From NCBI GenBank assembly GCA_951813575.1, contig OX638375.1:248001-312000 (forward strand): a DNA stretch of 64,000 nt, written 5' to 3'. Position 1 is the stretch's first letter. Each line of letters starts with the position of its first letter. The notes beneath the pieces were generated by a model. The model saw nothing but the letters and a program-made list of their open reading frames with translations. It had not been told where the DNA came from and made no database searches. Shown one piece after another: positions 49,681 through 57,240 of this stretch. The stretch is from Candidatus Binatia bacterium (GTDB lineage: Bacteria; Desulfobacterota; Binatia; UBA9968; JAJDTQ01). A program made the translations under genes and the position numbers.

Positions 49681-50346
49681 GTGGATGACGGCGCCGACCC
49701 GGTGGCGCTGGTGTGTGTGCGGGACAGCCGCCGCTTCGGTCTCCAGGTGCTGTCGAGGTCGACGGCCGCGGCCGCAGCCCCCGGAAGCGGTGAACTGTCC
49801 TTTCCCCGGGATCGTATCGACAGCGGCGACCGTGCAGCACGGACCTTGCGGCGGTGCTACGATCTGACCGGGGCCAAGGCGCGCCGGTTGCTGGGACACG
49901 AGATGAGGCCGGCGCAGGCCATGGGTTGTTGGGTCGCCGCCGCGAGGGTCCTGCTCGCCGCCACGGGTCTTCTTTTCGCAGTCAAGGGGGAACGTCGGAT
50001 TCCCGTGCAACGAAGAGTTCCGGCCCGTGAGCGTCAAGTTCTGACCGGGAGCGGACAGGACCTCGCGGACTTCCTGATCCGGGAGCAGCTCTATTGCGAT
50101 CTGGGCCGGCTGTTCTTCTTCACCCAATGGGTGGACCCCGGTTCCAGCCACGTCACAAGGTTCTTCCTCGTCAAGGTTCCCGATAACCTTCGCAGTCCCG
50201 GTGCGGTCTGGCATGTGCCGGAGAAAGCGTTGCTCCTCTGGCGCGACGGAGACCTTCTGCTGGATTTCGAAACCTTCGCGTGTCTGCGGACCCTGACGGA
50301 TTTCTCCTCCTGTGATAGTCTTCTGGCTGAATACCGGGCCCGTTGA
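49681..50346 (+). CDS. Nudix-like protein without a Nudix box
   Basis: 221 aa from GTG 49681. The frame around FGLQVLSRS, GELSFPRDRIDSGD and LFFFTQWVDPGSSHVTRFFLV matches the NUDT7/8/19-like Nudix fold, which normally carries FPGG or FPRD, then the metal box REExxEE. Here the box region reads RRLLGHEMRPAQAMGCWVAAAR. The catalytic glutamates are absent, so pyrophosphatase activity is doubtful. It may be a decayed or a binding-only relative. It begins 39 bp after hom. Confidence 0.55.
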   Translation: MDDGADPVALVCVRDSRRFGLQVLSRSTAAAAAPGSGELSFPRDRIDSGDRAARTLRRCYDLTGAKARRLLGHEMRPAQAMGCWVAAARVLLAATGLLFAVKGERRIPVQRRVPARERQVLTGSGQDLADFLIREQLYCDLGRLFFFTQWVDPGSSHVTRFFLVKVPDNLRSPGAVWHVPEKALLLWRDGDLLLDFETFACLRTLTDFSSCDSLLAEYRAR

Positions 50347-50416
50347 GCCGCCCCACACCACAATATCCGGTCCGATGCGGGGACATGGGATCGTAAACAG
50401 ACAGGGAAGGGTCGAT

Positions 50417-51397
50417 ATGGCGACAGAACTGACCATCGCGCTCGAGAGATATGACCGGCACGTACCGTTTTTCATGGGAATGGTCACGCCCCCAGAGGGC
50501 ATCGACCTGAAGGTGCTCGAGGTCGGCATGGCGCCGCCGCGGCGCGACGGCATCGACCGCCACAAACGCTTCATGCGCGGCCAGGAATTCGACATCTGCG
50601 AGATGTCGGTCTCATCCTATCTGACAGCCAAGAGCCGCGGGCTCGATTACACGGCGACGCCGGTGTTCCCGCGCCGCCTGTTCAGCCAGAACCACATGTT
50701 CGTCAGCACCGCCGCCGGTATCGACAAGCCGGCCGATCTGATCGGCCGGAAAGTCTGTTGCCGCAGCTTCCAGACCACCATGTCGGTGCTGGCCAAGGGC
50801 GACCTCGCGTTCGAGTATGGCGTCCCCTGGCAGGAGCTCGACTGGCAGACCATGAGCGTTGAGCTTGTGGACTGGCCGGGCCGCGAGGCGGCCGATCTGA
50901 CGCTGATCGACGAGCCCAGCGCCCCCGACGCGCTGATCAAGGGCGATCTCGCCATGATGATCCACCCGCATCCGCCGGCAAGGCTGCTGGAGGGCTTGCG
51001 CGACGGGTCGCTCCACCGGCTCTTCCCGGATACCAAGGAAGAATGCGCCCGCTACTTCAGGAAATACGGCGACTATCCGATCATGCACGTGCTGGTCTAC
51101 AAGCAGGAAGTCGCCGACCGTCACCCCGAGCTGCCGCGCGCGCTGATGGACATGTGGGAGGATTCCAAGACCCAGGCGGCGGGATTCTATGACGACCCGG
51201 GCTATGCGGAACTGGCGTTCGCGCGCAACGATTTCGAGGAGGAACGGACCCTGTTCGGCGCCGATATCTGGCCCTCGGGCCTTGCGGCCAACCGCGCCAG
51301 CCTCGAACGCTTCATGAAATACCTGACCGACCAGACGCTCATCGATGCGCCCTATCCGGTGGAGGAGCTCTTTCATCCAAGCGTGCTGGACACGTGA
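50417..51397 (+). CDS. PhtD-like / NMT1-type periplasmic-binding-fold protein
   Basis: 326 aa from ATG 50417 with GGGAAGGG upstream; the open frame to 50312 is not supported. It starts TELTIALERYDRHVPFF and contains FDICEMSVSSYLTAKSRG and KPADLIGRKVCCRSFQTTMSV. These are typical of proteins annotated as 4,5-dihydroxyphthalate decarboxylase or ABC substrate-binding relatives. There is no signal peptide, so it may be cytoplasmic or an enzyme rather than a transporter component. No permease or ATPase is adjacent. The substrate is unknown. Confidence 0.75.
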   Translation: MATELTIALERYDRHVPFFMGMVTPPEGIDLKVLEVGMAPPRRDGIDRHKRFMRGQEFDICEMSVSSYLTAKSRGLDYTATPVFPRRLFSQNHMFVSTAAGIDKPADLIGRKVCCRSFQTTMSVLAKGDLAFEYGVPWQELDWQTMSVELVDWPGREAADLTLIDEPSAPDALIKGDLAMMIHPHPPARLLEGLRDGSLHRLFPDTKEECARYFRKYGDYPIMHVLVYKQEVADRHPELPRALMDMWEDSKTQAAGFYDDPGYAELAFARNDFEEERTLFGADIWPSGLAANRASLERFMKYLTDQTLIDAPYPVEELFHPSVLDT

Positions 51398-51538
51398 ACC
51401 GACACTCTCGGGATGATCCGCAAAAGGGCGCCGGCGGCTTGGTCGTGGCGAAGCCCCCGGAACTGTGAAATACTTCCCTTGCGTTGCGGGGAACCCCGGC
51501 ATGCGGTAAATCCATCGTTTCGTCGAGCTGTCGATACC

Positions 51539-52876
51539 ATGAAACTCTACGTACAAACCTGGGGCTGCCAGATGAACCAGCTCGACTCGTCCCGGATCGT
51601 GCAGCTCATGAAGTCCGCGGACTACGAGCCCACGGACCGGGTGGACGACGCCGACCTGATCATCCTGAACACGTGCAGCGTGCGGGACAAGGCCGAGCAG
51701 AAGGTCTACAGCGCGCTGGGAAGGTGGCGCACGCTCAAGGAGGAGAAGGGCGTCATCCTGGGCGTGGGCGGCTGTGTCGCCCAGCAGGAGGGGGAGGCGT
51801 TGCTGCGGCGGGCGCCGCACCTGGACTTGGTGTTCGGCACCCACAACATGCACAAGCTGCCGCAGATGGTCGAAGAGGCCAGGGAAGCGGCCCGGCGCTC
51901 GGTGGAGACGGCCTTTTATCGCGATCCGTTCTATCTCGAGGACCCGTCGGGACTGCCGGAGACGGAAGGCGCCAAGGCCTACGTCACCATCATGCAGGGA
52001 TGCAACAAGGTGTGCAGCTTCTGCATCGTTCCCCGGGTGCGCGGCCGCGAGGTGAGCCGGTCCAGCGACAACATCGTCCGGGACGTGGAGGCGCTGGTGG
52101 AGCGCGGCGTCAAGGAGGTGATGCTGCTGGGCCAGAACGTCAACTCCTACGGCCGGACGGTGGAAGGGGAGAGGTCGTTCCCGGAGTTGCTGGAGCGCAT
52201 CAACGCCATTCCGGGCATTCGGAGGATCCGCTTCACTACTTCCCATCCCCACGACCTCTCGCCGGAGCTGGTGGATGCCTTCGTGCGGCTCGGGAACCTC
52301 TGCGAACACCTCCATCTGCCGCTCCAGTCCGGTTCCGATTCGGTGTTGGCGCGCATGCGTCGCGGCTACCGGCTCGACGAGTACCTGGAGCGCGTCCACT
52401 CGCTGCGCAAGCGGCGGCCGGAGGTGGCCGTCACCACGGACATGATCGTGGGTTTTCCCGGCGAGACCGAGGCGGAATTCGAGGAGACGCTGGCCGTGGT
52501 CCGCGAGATCGAGTACGACGACATGTTCACTTTCACGTATTCGCCCCGTCCCCGCACGGTGGCGGCCAAGGTCTACCGCGACGACGTGCCCGACGAGGTC
52601 AAGGGGGATCGCTGCCGCAGGTTGCAGGAATTGCAGAAGAGCATTGCGCTGCGGAAGAACAGGAGCCTGATCGGCACGGAGCAGGAGATTCTGGTGGAAG
52701 GGCCGTCCAGGCTCGGCAGGGATCAACTCATGGGCCGGACCCGGACCAACCGGATCGTGAACTTCACGCCCGGCGAAGCCACCGTGCCGGCGGAGATGGC
52801 GCGGGTTCGCGTGGTCGACGCCACGCCCAATTCACTGGTCGGCGAGGCCGTCGGAGCAAGGGAGGTCGTGCAATGA
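51539..52876 (+). CDS. miaB: tRNA-2-methylthio-N6-dimethylallyladenosine synthase MiaB
   Basis: 445 aa from ATG 51539; the upstream open frame is not conserved. UPF0004 domain with three cluster cysteines (YVQTWGCQMN, NTCSVRDKAE, GVGGCVAQQ), a radical SAM cluster in GCNKVCSFCIVPRVRG, and a C-terminal TRAM domain (ILVEGPSRLGRDQLMGRT). It adds the methylthio group to i6A37 of tRNA. TRTNRIVNF and overall length favour MiaB over MtaB or RimO. The stop overlaps the next start (ATGA). Confidence 0.95.
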   Translation: MKLYVQTWGCQMNQLDSSRIVQLMKSADYEPTDRVDDADLIILNTCSVRDKAEQKVYSALGRWRTLKEEKGVILGVGGCVAQQEGEALLRRAPHLDLVFGTHNMHKLPQMVEEAREAARRSVETAFYRDPFYLEDPSGLPETEGAKAYVTIMQGCNKVCSFCIVPRVRGREVSRSSDNIVRDVEALVERGVKEVMLLGQNVNSYGRTVEGERSFPELLERINAIPGIRRIRFTTSHPHDLSPELVDAFVRLGNLCEHLHLPLQSGSDSVLARMRRGYRLDEYLERVHSLRKRRPEVAVTTDMIVGFPGETEAEFEETLAVVREIEYDDMFTFTYSPRPRTVAAKVYRDDVPDEVKGDRCRRLQELQKSIALRKNRSLIGTEQEILVEGPSRLGRDQLMGRTRTNRIVNFTPGEATVPAEMARVRVVDATPNSLVGEAVGAREVVQ

Positions 52877-53388
52877 GTGGTCCTGAAGCAATTGAAATGA
52901 CCGTGGCCGGGCTGACGTTGGATCAGGTGACCCGGACGCCCATCGTGGTCCTCAAGGACTCCGAGAACAAGCTGCAGTTGCCCATCTGGATCGGGCTGCT
53001 GGAGGCCACGGCCATGGCCACGGAGATCGAAGGCATCAAGATGGCGCGACCCATGACCCATGACCTCTTCAAGAACGTGCTTTCCGAGCTCGGCGGCACG
53101 GTCAAGCGGGTCGCCATCACCGAGCTCAAGGAGAACACCTACTACGCGGTCATCACGCTGCTGGTGGGGGACCGCGAGGTGGCCATGGATTCGCGGCCGA
53201 GCGACGCCATTGCCATGGCGCTCCGGAGCAAGACGCCCATCTACGTCGCCAAGGAAGTGCTGGAGCAGTCGAGCGTTCTGCAGCAGACCGAAGAGGGGGG
53301 AGATCCGGACTTCGCCAACGTCTCCAAGGAGAAGTGGGGCGAGATCCTGGACAAGATGTCCCCCGACGACTTCAAGTACAAGATGTAA
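52873..53388 (+). CDS. DUF151 bifunctional-nuclease-family protein
   Basis: 171 aa from ATG 52873, overlapping miaB by 4 bp, with GGAGG 9 nt upstream. Bfn/DUF151 domain: PIVVLKDSENKLQLPIWIG, then EIEGIKMARPMTHDLF and RPSDAIAMALRSKTPIYV, all family hallmarks. Some plant and bacterial members show nuclease activity; the bacterial role is not settled. The miaB-DUF151 coupling is common in delta-type genomes. The C-terminal 35 residues are an acidic/lysine tail. Confidence 0.9.
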   Translation: MSGPEAIEMTVAGLTLDQVTRTPIVVLKDSENKLQLPIWIGLLEATAMATEIEGIKMARPMTHDLFKNVLSELGGTVKRVAITELKENTYYAVITLLVGDREVAMDSRPSDAIAMALRSKTPIYVAKEVLEQSSVLQQTEEGGDPDFANVSKEKWGEILDKMSPDDFKYKM

Positions 53389-53412
53389 TCCGGAACTGGA
53401 GAATCGTTGTAT

Positions 53413-54105
53413 ATGGCGGCGCCGAGACAGCGCATATCGCGAAAGGATATCCGTAAACCCGACCGGTTCATGGTGCTGATGGGGAGATGCCTCGATCTCC
53501 TCAAGGCTTACCGGAACCCGTTGATCGGCATCGGCGTAGCCGTGGTCGTGGCGGCAGGCGGCGTGGTGGGTTGGCAGTATTACCGCGGGCACCAGCAGGA
53601 TCTGGCGTCCCAGGCCTACAACAAGGCGCTTCGGGAGTATCAGGAGGCCCGCTATCAGGCGGCCCTGGAGTCTTTCGAAAGCCTTCGGACCCGGGGCGAG
53701 GCGCCGTACGACGCGCTGGCCGACCTCTATGTGGCCAACAGTTACATAGCCCTGGATCAACCCGCCAAGGCCGTCGAGACGCTTGGCGCCACCGCCGGGA
53801 AGGAACACGACGGCTTCGTGGGCCAGGTGATGCTCGTTACCTTGGGCCTCGCCCAGGAAATGACCGGTGCCTGCGACGAGGCTGTTCAGTCCCTGGACCG
53901 TGCGCTGGAGCGCCAGGGGCCGCTACGGCAGGAAGCCATGCTGGGCAAGGCCCGCTGCAGCGTGCGGCTGGGTAAAACCCGGGACGCGGTGGAGAGTTAC
54001 AAGGCTTATCTCAAGGAGTTTCCCGAGGGCGAGACGGTGGAGATCGCGTTGCGTTTGCAGCAACTTGAAGCGGAATCCGGAACACCCGTCAAGGCCACGC
54101 CCTAA
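53413..54105 (+). CDS. Membrane-anchored TPR protein
   Basis: 230 aa from ATG 53413; TTG 53407 is two codons earlier. A basic cytoplasmic N-terminus is followed by one membrane helix at residues 36-56 and a periplasmic part with four to five TPR-like repeats (ALREYQEARYQAALESFESL, ADLYVANSYIALDQPAKAVE, EAMLGKARCSVRLGKTRDAV). Topology and size resemble YfgM/BamD-like envelope helpers. It probably scaffolds other envelope proteins; the partner is unknown. It is the last gene before a 270-bp convergent gap that contains a palindrome. Confidence 0.75.
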   Translation: MAAPRQRISRKDIRKPDRFMVLMGRCLDLLKAYRNPLIGIGVAVVVAAGGVVGWQYYRGHQQDLASQAYNKALREYQEARYQAALESFESLRTRGEAPYDALADLYVANSYIALDQPAKAVETLGATAGKEHDGFVGQVMLVTLGLAQEMTGACDEAVQSLDRALERQGPLRQEAMLGKARCSVRLGKTRDAVESYKAYLKEFPEGETVEIALRLQQLEAESGTPVKATP

Positions 54106-54237
54106 AGAAACCCGGCATCGTCGTTTCCGGGCCCGGAACCTCAGTCCGGGCTCGTGCTCCTTCTTTCCAGGATCTGAAATACCAAACTGGGCTCGTCTGG
54201 GCTCAGGCTGAATTCCCTACAAACAACGTCTGATAAT

Positions 54238-54299
54238 GTATATTATGTCAACTTTAATATCGGCTGCTTCGCGCCGGTGTTAAAGCTGACATAATATAC
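54238..54299. repeat. 62-bp AT-rich palindromic element
   Basis: Arms GTATATTATGTCAACTTTAA (54238-54257) and its inverted copy (54280-54299) match at 19 of 20 bases. The 22-bp GC-rich loop itself holds CGGC/GCCG. The element stands out in a GC-rich genome and lies between convergent gene ends (TPR gene and four-Cys gene). There is no T-run. It may be a recombinase site, a MITE-like remnant or a bidirectional terminator. The rest of 54106-54376 is featureless. Confidence 0.75.
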
Positions 54300-54376
54300 C
54301 TGCTTCTTCTGGGGGGGCAGCAGGTCTGCGAGTTACGGAGGGGAAACCTAGTTGGCTGGCTGGTGGTTCGACAGGG

Positions 54377-54715
54377 TCAGGTCATTCGGTTCTTGGTGCG
54401 GATCGGTTTCTCTGAGTCTTGGGGTTGGGGGTCCGCTGCCCCACCCTGCACGAGGAACAGGCGGGTCCGGATGGGCTCGCGGCGGCGGTGGTAGGTCCAG
54501 GTGCCGTAGGGGCTGGTGCTCAGCGTGTAGATGCCCTCTTCCAGCCGCTGTGCGCTCATGTCGCTGCAGGTGGTGAAAGCGGACTGCTGGATCCACTGGC
54601 GGTGGTAGGTGCAGTTGCCGGAGCGTGTGTCTCGCGGACGGGGTTGGAGGTACAGGCAGTAGTTGCAGGTGTTTTCCCAGTCGGGATGACGGCGGCGTTT
54701 TGGTTTGGTTGGCAT
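54377..54715 (-). CDS. Small four-cysteine, HiPIP-like protein
   Basis: A 112-aa protein with C17-x2-C20-x14-C35-x14-C50: NTCNYCLYLQP, SGNCTYHRQW and TTCSDM. The CxxC...GxC...C spacing resembles high-potential iron-sulfur proteins and the small subunits of glycyl-radical decarboxylases. Zinc binding is the alternative. The C-terminal half is Arg-rich and not recognised. It follows the persulfide dioxygenase-rhodanese gene by 61 bp and is the last gene of the minus-strand cluster. Electron transfer in sulfide oxidation would be a plausible role, but this is inference. Confidence 0.6.
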   Translation of the reverse strand: MPTKPKRRRHPDWENTCNYCLYLQPRPRDTRSGNCTYHRQWIQQSAFTTCSDMSAQRLEEGIYTLSTSPYGTWTYHRRREPIRTRLFLVQGGAADPQPQDSEKPIRTKNRMT

Positions 54716-54776
54716 GACCGGTACGGGTTGGCTTGGGGGGATTGGCTCAATCGGTTTCCGGTCATTGGGCGCGGGG

Positions 54777-55814
54777 CTACCGTTCCACCCGCAGGCGGGC
54801 TTCGTTCCAGGCGAGCAGGCCGCCGGCGAGATTGGAGACGTCGCTGAAGCCGGACCTGCCGAGGATCGCCGCGGCGGTGGCGCTGCGCATCCCGGCGCGG
54901 CAGATGGTGACCACGGGAGCTTCCTTGTGCTCGGCGATTTCGGTTACGCGGTTCATGAGCTCCCGGAGGGGAATCAGCACGCTTCCCGCCAGGTGGCCGA
55001 GCTCTCCCGAGTACTCGGCGGGCTCGCGTACGTCCACCAGCAGCGGGCGGGTTTCGGAATCGAGCATACCCTGAAGCGCCTGGACGTCGATTTCCCGGAC
55101 CTTCTTGAGCTCGCTCCAGTCGGGAAAGCTGATGTCTTCGTTGCTGATGGCGGATTGATTGGGTTGTAGGACTTCCTGGATGTTCTGGGGCGGAGAGAGC
55201 TGGAGGTTGTTCATGAGGTCGATGTAGTCCTGCCGGGTCCGGTTGGCGAGCCGCGGGTTGGTCTGTTTCTCGCGGCCGATGGTGGAGGTGGTGTTGCCGC
55301 GGTAGTCGTGGCCGGGACGGACGACGGTGTCGTCCGGGAGCGTGAAGAGCTTTCCCGTGACGGCATCGTACTGTGCGCCGGCGTCGCCGCCGGCGAAGTC
55401 GGTGCGCCCCGAGCCGCCGATGAACAAGGTGTCGCCGGTCAGAACGTGGCCTGCCACCAGCAGGCTCATGCCGTCGGGCGTGTGTCCGGGAGTATGGAGG
55501 ACCCGCACCACGAGATCGCCGACGGGGATTTCGTCGCCCTCTTCCAGATGCCTGTCCACGGCGGGGCTGGGCGCCCACTTCTGCATCGCGAACGGCGGGC
55601 CTAGCAGGAATCGAAGTTGGGGGCACCCGCTTAGATGGTCGGCGTGGGTGTGGCTGTCGATGACCATGTCCAGCTCAAGGCGATGGTAGGCGAGTACGGC
55701 GATATACCGCTCTACGTGGGCGTAGAGCGGGTCCACCAGCACCGCGCGTCCCCTGCCCTCGTCGGCTATCAGGTAGGTCTTGCAGCTTCCGCCGTTGAGC
55801 TCGCGGAGGATCAT
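54777..55814 (-). CDS. Persulfide dioxygenase-like metallo-beta-lactamase fused to rhodanese
   Basis: A 345-aa fusion. Residues 1-230 are a metallo-beta-lactamase fold of the ETHE1/persulfide dioxygenase group: SHTHADHLSG (His55, His57, Asp59, His60), HTPGHTPDG with His111, GDTLFIGG with Asp128, and RPGHDY with His169. Residues about 240-340 are a rhodanese domain with active Cys305 in TICRAGMRS. It oxidises glutathione (or similar) persulfide to sulfite and transfers sulfane sulfur. The gene lies 27 bp downstream of the extended SQR frame, forming a sulfide-oxidation pair. Confidence 0.9.
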   Translation of the reverse strand: MILRELNGGSCKTYLIADEGRGRAVLVDPLYAHVERYIAVLAYHRLELDMVIDSHTHADHLSGCPQLRFLLGPPFAMQKWAPSPAVDRHLEEGDEIPVGDLVVRVLHTPGHTPDGMSLLVAGHVLTGDTLFIGGSGRTDFAGGDAGAQYDAVTGKLFTLPDDTVVRPGHDYRGNTTSTIGREKQTNPRLANRTRQDYIDLMNNLQLSPPQNIQEVLQPNQSAISNEDISFPDWSELKKVREIDVQALQGMLDSETRPLLVDVREPAEYSGELGHLAGSVLIPLRELMNRVTEIAEHKEAPVVTICRAGMRSATAAAILGRSGFSDVSNLAGGLLAWNEARLRVER

Positions 55815-55841
55815 GGCCGCCTCGTCAAGGTGATGTGGGCG

Positions 55842-56999
55842 CTAAAAGTAACGCCAGAGCCACCATTTCTCGAACAGGACCTTGCTCCAGTAGATCATCC
55901 GGGAGGGGCCCCAGGAGCGTGAGTCGGTGGCGCCGAAAGGCGGCCATCCCTGTGGGTAAGTCGTGCGGTTGGCGGCGGCGCGTCCCGCGCCGCAAGAGAG
56001 CAGTCATATGGTGTGCAGGTGAAGGGTGGACAGCTCCCCTTCCCCCGTGATCTCCGCCACCAGGTTGTCCGCCACGATGTCGGCTTCCTGGTGCGCCACG
56101 CCGCCGGCTTTGGAGGCCGGCATGTCGGCGCAGTCGCCGATGGCGTAGACGTTCTCCCACTTGGTCTCCAGGGTGTCGTAGTCCACCCGTATGCCGTTTT
56201 CCTTCTCGGCCAGGCCGCAGTCGTAGAGCACTTGGGAGGGTCGGTGCGGCGGCACCATCATCAGCAGGTCGTAGGACAACTCGTAGCCGTAGAGGCCCTT
56301 GACGCGTTTCCTGTCCGGATCGATGGACTGCACGACGAAGTCGTAGTGGATGGTGACGTTGCGCTTCTTGCTTTGGGCGTCCATCCACACCGAGGGCATG
56401 TGCTCCTCGCCGGCCGGTTCCGGTTCCCGGGTGAAGTACTGGAGGTCCACCAGGTCGCGGATGGTCCGCCCCTTGAAGTAGCTGTCCAGCATCCACTGGG
56501 CCTCATAGGGGGCCGGCGGGCAACGGTACGGTCCCTGCGGGATGCCCACCAGCACGCGCCCCTCGCGGAAATTCTCGAGGGTGGTCCTGAGACGCACGGC
56601 TGCGTCCATCTCCCATGAATGCTGCGCCCCCTCGGCGAAGCCGGGCAGCAGGTCGGGCCGGACCTCGAGGCCCAGGGAAACGATCAGATAGTCGTACGGG
56701 ATAGCGGTGCTTTCGAGGATGACCTGCTGGCGGCCGGCATCGATCCCGAGAATCTCGGCCTGAAGCACCCGGATGTTGCGCTTCTCCAGCCGCTTGAGCT
56801 TTCGCGTGATGTCCTCGGGCCTGCGCTGTCCGACCATCACGAACAGGAACGCGGGCATGTAGACGTGGTCGGCCCGGCGGTCGATGAGGGTCACGTCGTG
56901 ATCCCCTCCGAGGGCGCGGCCGAGCTTGGTGGCGGCCACGACTCCGCCGCTGCCGCCGCCCAGCACCACGATCTGCTTGCGTCCGTTGTGGTAGTGCAT
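55842..56999 (-). CDS. Sulfide:quinone oxidoreductase-like flavoprotein with in-frame TGA (candidate selenoprotein)
   Basis: The frame opens at ATG 56999 and reads 331 codons to a TGA (56006-56004). It then continues in the same frame for 53 codons to TAG 55844-55842, for 385 residues in all if the TGA is decoded. FAD/NAD Rossmann start QIVVLGGGSGGVVAA. Cys160 lies in YRCPPAPYEAQWML, the SQR cysteine motif. After the TGA come LLSCGAGRA and a typical amphipathic SQR tail WSKVLFEKWWLWRYF. Using GxGRA as anchor, the TGA aligns with the cysteine of the family's CFIExGxGRA, the second redox cysteine. It could be selenocysteine, a nonsense mutation or a sequencing error. Confidence 0.8.
55975..55993 (-). 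promoter_or_regulatory. Hairpin 3' of the in-frame TGA, bacterial SECIS-like
   Basis: On the minus strand GCGGCGCG (55993-55986), loop GGA, CGCGCCGC (55982-55975): a perfect 8-bp stem starting 10 nt after the TGA. The apical loop starts 18 nt after the TGA and begins with G. Spacing, stem length and loop G fall within the loose bacterial SECIS consensus. GC-rich DNA makes chance hairpins common. Confidence 0.4.
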
Positions 57000-57009
57000 T
57001 TCGTGACCG

Positions 57010-57219
57010 TCAGGAGTTCTGTTGCTGCCGCCGCCTGGCTCGAAGCGCGAGGCCCTTCAGGTTGCGCATGCGCCGGTCCCGCCACATCCGCTGTTCCTGC
57101 CGCCCTTCTTCGGTCAGTTCCGACTCGAACCGCGAAGTGCCGCGGATCAGGCTCAGCACCAGAAAGTCGGAGCATGTCTTGATCTGTTCCGCAATCCAGG
57201 TAAAGAGGCCGCCGGACAT
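57010..57219 (-). CDS. Small hypothetical protein upstream of SQR
   Basis: A 69-aa protein starting 21 bp after the DapA-like gene and ending 10 bp before the SQR start. The N-terminal part FTWIAEQIKTCSDFLVLSLI is amphipathic to hydrophobic. The C-terminal part is strongly basic (RMWRDRRMRNLKGLALRARRRQQQ). No family is recognised. Tight spacing on both sides suggests a real member of the operon, perhaps a small membrane-associated or nucleic-acid-binding protein. Confidence 0.5.
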   Translation of the reverse strand: MSGGLFTWIAEQIKTCSDFLVLSLIRGTSRFESELTEEGRQEQRMWRDRRMRNLKGLALRARRRQQQNS

Positions 57220-57240
57220 GGGTGTCTTCCGTTACAGGAA

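Noticed and set aside
55825..56496. Separate 223-codon gene in another frame over the SQR C-terminus
   Set aside because: The product is Arg/His/Gly-rich shadow. The conserved SQR tail is in the frame of the main gene, not in this one.
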